From: Ligula intestinalis
Lineage: Eukaryota; Platyhelminthes; Cestoda; Diphyllobothriidea; Diphyllobothriidae
DNA: 64,000 nucleotides
Assembly: GCA_036362985.1 (NCBI GenBank)
Contig: JAYGXS010000005.1
Coordinates: forward strand, 48,986,288 to 49,050,287
Direction: 5' to 3'
Position numbers and translations under genes: made by a program. The notes below the pieces were generated by a model. The model ran no database searches. It worked only from the letters and a program-made list of their open reading frames with translations, and had not been told where the DNA came from. Each line of letters opens with the position of its first letter. Positions within the stretch are counted from its first letter, which is position 1. Positions 1-8,894 of the stretch are shown in pieces.

Positions 1-429
1 TAGCGTCCTCACAAGCCAGCGCATAATGACAAGCCGCAAAAAGGTGGTACTGATGAAGACAACCAAAACTTTGATGGTTATTTCCTGCTTATTTACTGTT
101 GTCTGCCAAACATTCCCAACCTGGGATTCGACCGCAGGAGTATTGCTCACAGTAACTTCCTACGATAACAAGTATTCCCAATCGCCACCGACTTCGGACG
201 CTCAATGACCAGCAAACCTGGGTCCGCAACCCAATTTCCACAAATTTGAAAATGAATAAGGCTGGCTGATTACGACTAGTAAGCCAGAAATGGCCATTTC
301 AATTTCCTTTGTCTTTTGTGTACGCCCTTCCTACATCTGCCCATTATCGTTGCCAAGTTCATAGAACATTAATTGAAACGTCTAACTACTATTTTTTGTA
401 AAAGACTGGTTACGTTGCTATAATACAAT
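1..429. other. No recognisable feature
   Basis: Only short chance reading frames occur here. I see no domain, repeat or RNA motif I can support. Confidence 0.5.
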
Positions 430-575
430 CTAGCCTTTCTGTGTTTATTACATGCTGCTGCTTTCTATGTCTGATGATGGACTCTTGTAGGAGTCCGAAA
501 GCTCAGAATAACGAACAAATCGTTCCGGTGTTTGAAAGTCTTTCCTCTTTACCGATAAAAGTACCTAGATATTTA
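430..575 (+). repeat. Solo PLE terminal repeat with hammerhead motif
   Basis: A lone piece of the Penelope-like terminal repeat. The hammerhead core CTGATGA lies at 471-477, a perfect 6-bp stem II pairs 479-484 (GGACTC) with 491-496 (GAGTCC), GAAA is at 497-500 and GCTC at 501-504. The downstream sequence (about 518-540, containing cgttccggtgtttga) recurs after the ribozymes of the 1612-2396 element, which places it in the same family. No protein-coding remnant adjoins it, so it looks like a solo terminal repeat. Confidence 0.6.
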
Positions 576-1454
576 TCTTGCATGTTTCCAAAAATTTCCG
601 TTAGTTACTAAGATCGCTAATATCTTTTTGAAGGAATCCAAATAGGTAAAACATTGTGTACATAGTTTGGTATATAAAAGGTCATCTTGAAAGATGTTTC
701 ATTAATAAACGTGCCTAATTAGGTGCTTAATTCACATTATCATCAAATTCTCCAAGGACAAAAAATTTTGTAAAGTAATAAAACTTCTGCGCGCCGTCTG
801 CCTGAGCAGTGTCCGGAATGTGATTCACAACCCTTTCCGCAATTACGACTTGGTTGGACGTAAAAAAATACAGAAATCGAAAAATAATTCAAAACCAGAC
901 GAAGTAAATCTACAAAGGGCTGAAGCCAACTATCGAGTGTGTCCTTTGTAAAGACTATGAATCAATTTATGCAGGCAGCGAAAGGAAATTTATAAACGCA
1001 AACTAATGGAATTTTCATTGTAGCTAGTACGTTTGCATTTAGGTGACTGAAAAGATTTGCATCCGAGGTCAAAATCCTGACTTTTATGGAATACTTGCTA
1101 CGTCTGCTTCTCGCATATCAATACTACAATCTCGCTTGATTCATTTTTTTATAACTAAAGACTTATTTTTTCATTTAAATAATCAGCTCTTTGCTTTGAA
1201 CCACAAATTTTTTAATGAATTTTAGGATTTGTGAGCTGCATAAACCATATACTTTCTGCTAAACAGGTTCAGTTCGTTCTTCCTTTGTGAATCAGTATTC
1301 AAGATCCCCTGGATTATACCAGACAATTTAAGTTTATGGGTGTTTTGGCAGACCTTAACTGTTTTAGTAGATGCCAACATATAAAGTACATTTGGCGGAT
1401 TCCGGGAGTTGCAGTAGATTATGCAGATAACCTATACTGAATGCGAAAAAAAAC
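576..1454. other. AT-rich stretch without recognised genes
   Basis: No conserved reading frame, RNA gene or repeat unit was recognised. The short open frames lack any similarity I know. Confidence 0.45.
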
Positions 1455-1464
1455 ACTATCTTGA

Positions 1465-1550
1465 TACTAAGAACCTCGTAGCTTAGAGGGTTACAGCACT
1501 GGCCGTAATACATCCTTATCTCCTATGTCGTGAGACCAAAGCTGGCCCGC
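1465..1550 (+). repeat. Possible tRNA-derived SINE head
   Basis: The stretch reads like a decayed tRNA-derived head: an A-box-like tagcttagagg near 1479 followed about 45 nt later by a B-box-like gtcgtgagacc near 1528. No cloverleaf with good acceptor pairing is visible, so it is not called as a tRNA gene. It sits just upstream of the miniature PLE unit. Confidence 0.3.
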
Positions 1551-1682
1551 ACTTGCACTTCTTCGAAACAAATTAGTCATTTATATTTAAAAAGGAATGA
1601 AAGAGAACGTTTGCGTTCCAGGTATTTGTATCGGTAAAGAAGACAGACGCTCGAACACCGGAACGATTTTTTATTTCATGCT

Positions 1683-1716
1683 GAGCTTTCAGACTCTTAC
1701 CGGATTCCATCGTCAG
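1683..1716 (-). ncRNA. Hammerhead ribozyme motif, left arm (slightly degenerate)
   Basis: On the - strand: CTGACGA (1716-1710), a stem II of GGAATC/GAGTCT with one mismatch, GAAA (1690-1687) and GCTC (1686-1683). AGCT between GAAA and the cleavage C is self-complementary, as in dimer-active PLE hammerheads. It is the inverted partner of the motif at 2306. Confidence 0.5.
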
Positions 1717-2305
1717 AGAGGGGAAGCAGCAATAAAAGAGTGGCTGGTTATAGCCTGTGAACAAACAGTTCAAATTTGAGAGCATAAAAAATCGATAACT
1801 GTTAGGTTTGGGCGCGAAATGGCCACGTCAGCACCGAAAATGGGGCGATTATGGAGGATGTGGAGCCAATTAATTATGATGGGCCTCTAGATGTGATCGT
1901 ATGTAATAGCACAAGGCTCTGTACGCCAACGACGAATTAGCACAAGTTGCAGCTCACACCTATGAAACAGGCTATGAGTTCAACTTCGCCGCCGTCAACG
2001 TACTCGCCTACGCGGGAAACAAGATGAGCAGAGAATTTATCGAAGCCTGGTCCACGAACGAGAATTCTGTCAACAGATGTGTCGAATTGGCGCCGGCGTA
2101 CAGAGCTTTGCGCTTTTAAATACGATCACATCTAGAGGCCCGTCATAATTAATTGGCTCCACATCCTCCATAAACGCCCCAGTTTCGGTATTGACGTGGC
2201 CATTTCGCGCCCAAACCTAACAGCTATCGATTTTTCATCCGTTCAAATTTTAACTGTTTGTTCACAGGCTATAACCAGCCATTCTTTTGTTGCTGCTTCC
2301 CCTCT

Positions 2306-2339
2306 CTGAAGATGGACTCTGGTTAGAGTCCGAAAGCTC
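2306..2339 (+). ncRNA. Hammerhead ribozyme motif, right arm
   Basis: CTGAAGA core, perfect 6-bp stem II (GGACTC 2314-2319 with GAGTCC 2326-2331, loop of six), GAAA and GCTC. All core positions of the CTGANGA...GAAA consensus are present. Stem III would be only the palindromic AGCT, which suggests activity as a dimer. Confidence 0.6.
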
Positions 2340-2399
2340 GGAAAAAAAATCGTTCCGGCGTTTGATCATCTGTCTTTTTTGCTGATATTTAAATATGCC

Positions 2400-3130
2400 T
2401 ACTTTCATATCGAAGCAGATACTTCGATAGCAGGCGTAGGAATTTCTATTTTGTGCTGCTTAAATAACGTGTAAATCCTCCCAAAAATGGCATTTCTAAC
2501 TTCATTCATTTAAACAATGCTTGTTTCCAATAATTCTTCGTATCAAAATGACCTTAAATGGCAGCTGAACGTATTCAGCTCAGTAATAAAAGTTAAAGGT
2601 GGTTAAATGGGCAGTTTCTATATTGGTATGATTTTTGAAGTTTAATTCTAGGGTCTGACATAAGAAGTAAGAGAGCACTTGCCTGTGTGAAGCGATTGAT
2701 TAGCCTACTGTGGTCAGACAAATGTTCGTGTGTTTTATGTGCATGTAAGTACGAGGGTTCGCGTGACCCAGAGTATCGGACCATGCCTAGTTCGGTTCAG
2801 TGCCTCTCACCTTGCCTGCGTCAGGCAAGTGATTCAGCATTCCAGCGCGCTGGTGCCCTAGAGCATGCAGACTCTGTGTGTGGAGAAACTAACTAATCTG
2901 CCCTGGAGGGCAAGAGCGTGAGGCCAGGAATCGATGACTCAAACCTGGTAAACGGGGTCAAAACCCTAGTCTAGTCTGAGTGCCAATTTATTTCGTTCGA
3001 GAAGCAGACCTTTCTGTTGCTAACCGTGACATGTAATAGGCCTTGAATTAAGATTTGAGTCCCGTATTATATTCATGAGAATTGAAGCGAGTGGATTTCA
3101 AGCAGCAATTTGCTTTTGTGCATCCCAATA
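2400..3130. other. No recognisable feature
   Basis: Spacer between two PLE-derived units. A 63-aa and a 69-aa frame overlap on opposite strands here, but neither resembles a known protein. Confidence 0.4.
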
Positions 3131-3223
3131 TACTTTGTTTAGTGCGTCGGTAGAACGCGTGAAGATGAGCCTCCGTACTGGGAAGAAGACGACTCGATCG
3201 CTGGGACAATATGTTTATCGCCT

Positions 3224-3257
3224 GACGTTTCGACATCCGTCGTGCATTCATCATCAG
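3224..3257 (-). ncRNA. Hammerhead motif at the left PLE end (stem II decayed)
   Basis: On the - strand CTGATGA is at 3257-3251 and GAAACGTC at 3231-3224. The 13-nt stem II of the sister copy at 4095-4107 is here changed at several positions, so pairing is poor and activity is doubtful. Confidence 0.45.
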
Positions 3258-3565
3258 AGACTTACACACAGAACAGCAGCAGATACAGGTAGTTTATGCA
3301 AAGGAGTCTGCCAAAAATTTAAACTGTAGAAAAATCAATAAATGCTTGGAGTGTGCGCTGATTCGTTACGTCAGTAATGAACGTTTGGCCCTACGGTGTT
3401 GGCATATGATGGTGCAGTGGCCTGTCTGTTTGCCGAGCGGTGATTTGCTTTGGCCAAATTAAGTCTCCGCACCGAATATGAATTGAGCAAAGCGTTGCAC
3501 TTATGGATGGATTGGGGGCCCGTGAGCCATGACTCTGCGCATGTTTTAGACTGTTCTTCGTTTAT

Positions 3566-3606
3566 CTATGATTAAGGATTCTCGAGGAAATCCGAAACGT
3601 CAGGAA
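3566..3606 (+). ncRNA. Degenerate hammerhead-derived sequence
   Basis: GGATTC...GAAATCC gives a recognisable stem II, followed by GAAACGTCAGG and the usual post-ribozyme tail (aataaagtccttgttccag). The first core has decayed to CTATGATT, so it is not expected to cleave. Confidence 0.4.
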
Positions 3607-4080
3607 AATAAAGTCCTTGTTCCAGTGATCGCATCTTCTTCTTCTGAACTCAAGGAATTCTCGGCTCACCTGATTGTCACCTCTTGTGAGAATTTCGGCT
3701 TTATCAAATTTGAATGTGTAGCCGGGTCTCGTCGAATGAGCCGCAACCTGAGAATTGGCATCATTTCGCCGCACTGCTGCCGCGTGTTCGGCAATTCACG
3801 TCATAGGAAGTCTGTCAGGTTCTACGACATAGTTGCTTTGCCCGCGACTGCACCAGGTCCTGTAAACGACTCCAGATGTTCATATCGAGGCAGTGGGTCT
3901 TTTTATTTCATTATCTGACGCCTTATGGTTGCTTCTGGCCTGTGTAGGACTCCAACTCCAGGTGGTGCGACAAAGCGGCTGACAGCCTCCGAGACGTTTT
4001 TGATATACGGGATCGCTCGCCAAATTTTGGGGTTCGTGTCGCACACAAACTACTTGTATCTGCTGCTCTTCTGTGATTAT

Positions 4081-4122
4081 GTCTCTGATGATGAATCCGC
4101 AACGGATGTCGAAACGTCAGGC
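4081..4122 (+). ncRNA. Hammerhead ribozyme motif at the right PLE end
   Basis: CTGATGA 4085-4091, stem II ATCC/GGAT (4095-4098 with 4104-4107, loop GCAAC), GAAA 4111-4114 and CGTC 4115-4118. Stem I pairs GTCT (4081-4084) with AGGC (4119-4122). The palindrome ACGT next to the cleavage C17 is the short stem III of dimeric PLE hammerheads. This is one of the best-preserved cores in the window. Confidence 0.65.
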
Positions 4123-4531
4123 GAATAAACATATTTTCCCAGCGATCGAGCCGTCTTCTTCTAAATTACTTCCTGGGACTCGTATGTTCGCTTGTATTGG
4201 CAAGCCTCCGTATTACAGTTGGGTTTACTCTAAATTCCAAGGAGATCCAGACTAGAGTTGACGTTAAGGGTAAGTTAGAAATAAGTTAAGTTTTAGTGGT
4301 AGGAATAGAGTTGGGCTTAGTGGTACATTTGGAATACAGAAAGAGACTCTTTACCCGGAACCTACCGCATGGCCATCTGTATTACAGGAAGTACCTTGTC
4401 TCGTGTTTTACCAATAAATCTGTTCAAGGGCCTTCACATATGTCGCATCAACGAGCTGTTAAAACAGGAAGGTCTTAAGTATCATTGAAAAGAAGTAGAC
4501 GCACTCGATGGAACAATAACTTTACTCATTT

Positions 4532-4565
4532 GACGTTTCAGTTTCATGCTAAAATTCCTCATCAG
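4532..4565 (-). ncRNA. Isolated hammerhead-like motif
   Basis: On the - strand CTGATGA (4565-4559), a weakly pairing stem II (4558-4540), GAAA and CGTC (4539-4532). No PLE coding remnant is attached, so it is probably a solo terminal repeat. Confidence 0.45.
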
Positions 4566-4924
4566 AGCCAGTATCAGACACGGGCACGTCACGCATTAGA
4601 GATCACAGTATTTATGAGATGCAGTCGGTATATTAACGCAGACATACGCTGATCAAATGCTCCTATTTCATCGAGGATTGTTGCCCGTGTTGCGATAATT
4701 GCTCGATTGTCGGCGTTGGAGTCATTAAGCGCTGAAAATGCATCTAGTTGTTGCGTGTTGGCATTATGATTGTTCAACCATCTGGCTCACCGACGCTGGC
4801 CTAGTTAACAGTGATTCCCTGTACCTTTTGCGCTCGCTTAACTGCTTTTCGAAGGCTAATTCGTAGTACCGAATATGGAGGGGGGAGGGCCACTGAACTT
4901 TCAATGAACCATTCGCAGCTCAAG

Positions 4925-5130
4925 TGATTATTCCCTTTCGCGAGACTTTTGTTCTCGTCAAATGGAACGCGCCTTGGGCGCTGGTCTCATTTTTCCACCA
5001 GTTTCCAAGTCGCGGCTCATTCGACTACACACGGCCATACATTCAAGGTCGACGAGGCTGAATAAAATTCTTGTTCTAGTGATCAAATTTCCGTTTTCTC
5101 AACGGCTTCCTGAAACTGCTATTTTCGCTT
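4925..5130 (+). mobile_element. Short PLE 3' fragment
   Basis: The text resembles the post-endonuclease segment (cggctcattcgac...acattcaaggtcgacgaggc) fused to the post-ribozyme tail (ctgaataaaattcttgttctag), as in the other copies at 14590-15115 and 3600. The ribozyme between them is deleted. Confidence 0.4.
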
Positions 5131-6384
5131 GCAATAAGTGGCATTGTTATTTCACAAATTCCTTTTCTGCTCATGGAGAAGGAATAATGAAGTTATAAAA
5201 CTTAGGAACTTACAGAGATTATGTGTAGCTGACAACGACTTGTTTGGTGAAAAATTCTGCTTCTTATCTGGATGTTGCTGAGTAATTTTTAAATAATTTT
5301 TAGCCGCTTATGTTTTTCCCACGTCATAATTTTCTTGATAATTTTGACTTGTTCGGATTGATAAGATAAAATAATATGTTCAGCGTTTTGTCTGCCAGAT
5401 TTCTATATTTATACGATTGCTTACGCAGATTATTCTCTTCGCTGTTCTGTTTTTGTGCTTCAACTTCGATGAGTTTATATAATTGGAAATCGTACAAAAC
5501 TTCAATAGTCCTTTTTCGTGGGCTTGAGACAAAAAATTGGCAAATTTCTTTATTCTTTATCCCAGTTTCAGCCTAAATGATTGTGAAATTACAAAATTCG
5601 ACACCGCAAAATCACTGTTGCTTTTTAGACTCTTGGATACTGCCCATTTCTGACCTAATCATTGTGCTGAGCCTTGACAATTAATGAACTACATCCAGTG
5701 TGCACAGATACATCAATGACTTTAATTAACGGCAATTAATATTACCCCATATATTTAAGGTGGAAGACTCAGCTAATCAAATACTGTCTCACATGCTTAA
5801 AATTTGTGCTCTACGGAAACTGGTGATGATCATGAAACCAGTCATCTTATGTTTCCCAGTCTAAGGAAATGTATAAAGCTTTTTGTTGCGTCACTGGTTT
5901 TCAGCGTGACTTAACGATAACGCAAATACAGAAGCACCCTGCCTTTCCGTTAAACCTTTACAGCAGTGAACGCTGACCACACTGGAGAAGAACAAAACCT
6001 ACGAAGGACTTCACTTAAGAATTCTGGGAGGGGTGTGGGCTAAAGGACAGAGTTGATAATTTGCATGCCTTGATAACTCAGCCAATAGAAATGTAGAATA
6101 TACGTCAGTGAAAGGAGATAACCTCTAATTTTAGTGTGCATTTGAATAGTCATACTGGCGCGTAGAATGATTAACGAAAGCAGCAGATCTTTTTTACTTA
6201 AGCATACTTACAAAGGCTACCCGAATGTGGGCTCGCAGTACAACACTGTGAACTACATACTCATTCGCTACCCTGTAAATTAGAGTACCAAGGAATACTA
6301 TCGAAAGCTTTTGTAGGAAAATAATATACCAGCTACAAAACCTCTGCTGATCAGATGGATATTGCCTAAAACTATAGCGTGAAC
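5131..6384. other. No recognisable feature
   Basis: AT-rich spacer with only short unrelated frames. Confidence 0.4.
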
Positions 6385-6700
6385 AGCGCATGGTTCTTAG
6401 GGTTGGGGTTAGGACGAGGTCTAGGGGAGGGCCGAGTTTAAGTTTAAAAATACTTTTAAGGTTTAGGTTTGGGGTTATGTTTATGTTTTTTTTTGTTTAG
6501 TTCGATTCAGTTTGCCTTGATTTGGATTCGAGGTTAGGGGTAGGTGTAAAATCAGAGATGGGGTGAGGGTTGGGTCTGGTTTCGGATTGGTATTGGGGTT
6601 AGGATTCGGTTCGTGTTTGGAGTTAGTTTCAGGATTGTATTTAGGTTTCGGTTTGGGGTTAGGATTAAGATTAGCGTTTAGTTTATATTTAGGGCTTATT
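6385..6700 (+). repeat. Degenerate telomere-like G-rich repeat tract
   Basis: About 300 nt of irregular GGGTTAGG, GGTTTAGG, TTTGGGGTTA and related units, all G-rich on the + strand. No exact period is kept, so this is an eroded satellite or an interstitial telomere-like tract rather than a functional telomere. Confidence 0.55.
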
Positions 6701-8259
6701 ACGTCGATTGAGAATTAACCTTGCGCAATTATTCTGTGCAATGCTTTTCTGTGCTTTTATTTTGCAAACGTCTGGACTAGGTCTCGTATGCATACTTTTA
6801 GCTCAAATTCAAATTCTTCTTACTAAATACTGTACTTTGAGTTTTGAATTCTTGCACTAAAAATCAGTGCGCTGGCGTCCACCAGGCACGATTTCGGAAG
6901 TTCTTTTTAATCAGGGCCACCAAACCCATTTATTAATTTTTTTTATGCTAGTTGTTAAGTAATGTTCCTCATAAAAACAAAGTGTCCTTCTTTGGTTGAT
7001 AAAGCTTTCATGCAGAAAGTAAAGTCTCCACTGGCTGGTATATATGTCGTCTACAGTTTAAGCACCTGCACCCTAAAAGATTATCGCTCTAGTTCTATTC
7101 AACACCGCGCTCAACAGACAACAGAGAACTCCAGTCAATAGACATTTAGCACGGTGTCTTACCTTAAGAAGCCGGACCGTTTCACTCGCTGACTTTATGT
7201 AATAGGAGCTTCTGTAGCCATAAAAGCGTGTGCTGTAAGGCGGGCTTGAGAAAATATTTCATTTCCCTCATCCTTTTGTTGTACATGTTTCTACTGATCA
7301 CTGGCGTATACGCATTCAGCGAGAAGCTAAAGGATACGCGACCGGTGGGTGCAGAAAGCTGCATGAATTCTTAACCTCGATCGAATTGCTGACTTGAGCA
7401 AATATGGTCTGATTTCATCATCCCCTAACTGAGGTCCCTGGCTATCTGCATCACGATAAGTTTGGAACATGGGCCACCCCAAAGGGAAAATAAATTTATT
7501 GATGGGCCAGTAAAGGCTTAAACTGATAACCCAGCCAGTGGGCCGGCAGGCACTGGTCGTATTGCATGTCAGACGGAATTGACCTGCGCCTGTCCATCCT
7601 GCCCTTGTAAGACAAAATACGGACAATTTCGATGTTCGACCAGAGTTCTTGTTCTTTACAAGAACCTACACTTTGGATTTGACGACTTTCCTGCATTTTT
7701 GCAGCCAAGGGCTACAGACCACTCAGGAGGCCGCATGGTGAACGGCCATCGGTAAGATATAAGTTTGCCGACAAAGACAGAGGGAGCAAAATTGTTATTT
7801 TGGCTGATTTTCCGTCATCAGTTCGTCATACCTTGAGCCAGATGCTCTCATAGCCGAGGTCTCAACTCTAGTATATTGATCATTGGACTGTCTTAAATTC
7901 TGAGACTCGGTGTGACCCAAGGACGTACTATTTTATTCTGAAAAACGTTCCGAAATCAATTCGGCCAATGGACGTTGCAATGCATTTCCTCTACTCCTGC
8001 GGATTTAACTATAAAATAGCAGAGGCTATTAGTCTTTCATCTCGCAGTACAAACCCACCCATTCAGTCAGGCTATTTTCACCCATTGAAATAGACACCAT
8101 TTTTAACAGAAAGAGCTTGTTTCTAAATATCTGAGAAATGCAAAGTATTTCCTCTGCCATGATCTCACTCCAATTGAGCGAATTTCTTCATATAAAATTG
8201 TTAATTCACCGCAACCGGCTCGAGTTCCTGGTCTTAGCCCTAGGAAGCCATGCGAGTCA
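6701..8259. other. No recognisable gene
   Basis: Several overlapping short frames (60-99 aa) occur on the - strand at 7182-7708 but none has a recognisable domain. Confidence 0.4.
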
Positions 8260-8894
8260 TCTACTCTTTTTCCTGGCAAACCTAGATTACTGCTCCCCAG
8301 TACAGCAACTGTCTCATCCCCCTCAAGTCACCAGACATCCCCGTCTACTTCCAACTTAGATGCTTCCCCAGTTGCCATAGCTTGTAATTCTGGTAGCCCT
8401 CCTAGAAATTCCGAAAAGCCCTCTACATCAGGTAGACCAACAGCTTAGTTACTCGAGCAGAGTCCTCCCAAACCTTCTAGTAAATCACCCAATTCAGGTC
8501 GTCAAAAGGGTGGGATCCGGAACTCAACCGCTAGCATGCAGTCTTCCCAAACACAATACAAGCCTATACAACAGGAAGATAAAAAACATATAAGTTACCC
8601 TACTTATCACAAGTATCATACTGTGCCAGGCTTTCCACTGCTTAATTCTCATAGTTACCTTAGCTCGCCTACCAGCCTCTAATTTCCGTCTTGGTTTTCC
8701 AATTTCCCGGTAACTATCAGCAAGCTCACCACGGCACTCACCCCTATGGCCCATCGATCTCACGGGGCTATCTACCTGCAGCTTTTAGCTATCCCCCTCA
8801 GCTTTCTAATGTTAATTGACCTGCTCCAGTTGATGGCTTTTCTCCAAACTTCCAACCAAATTAGCCACCTCCAAATTTTTATTACTTAATAAAG
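8260..8894 (+). pseudogene. Possible ORF1 remnant upstream of the CR1-like Y element
   Basis: Read on the + strand, the region gives Ser/Pro/Lys-rich sequence with stops (LEQSPPKPSSKSPNSG and similar), of the low-complexity kind seen in non-LTR ORF1 proteins. It leads directly into the endonuclease domain that starts near 8930. No gag-knuckle or other signature is visible, so the call rests on position and composition. Confidence 0.3.

Larger units (their letters stand above)
1612..2396. mobile_element. Miniature Penelope-like unit with inverted, ribozyme-bearing ends
   Basis: Two arms of roughly 280 nt (about 1612-1900 and 2118-2396) are inverted copies of each other: the arm text around cgatttttcat, tgggcgcgaaatgg and aattaattggctcc is shared in reverse complement. 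Each arm carries a hammerhead motif. On the right it is on the + strand (CTGAAGA 2306-2312, stem II 2314-2319/2326-2331, GAAA 2332-2335, GCTC 2336-2339). On the left it is on the - strand (CTGACGA 1716-1710, GAAA 1690-1687, GCTC 1686-1683). The 200-nt centre (about 1905-2117, +) translates to the conserved segment that follows the GIY-YIG endonuclease in the other PLE copies here (AAH...F.F..V..L...NKMSREFIEAW). It cannot encode a working protein, so it is presumably a non-autonomous derivative moved by a full-length PLE. Confidence 0.65.
3135..4255 (-). mobile_element. Decayed Penelope-like element with inverted ends
   Basis: The ends are inverted copies: 3160-3262 and 4081-4175 share cgcctgacgtttcg, cccagcgatcgag and tcttcttc in opposite orientation. 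Each end holds a hammerhead motif. The interior, read on the - strand, contains the tail of the GIY-YIG endonuclease region and the conserved segment after it (3562-3774: AAHSTRP..FKFD.AEILTRGDN..SREFLE) plus the zone before the endonuclease (3923-4060). Several frameshifts and an internal third ribozyme-like copy (3566-3606) show rearrangement. The RT domain is missing. Confidence 0.6.
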
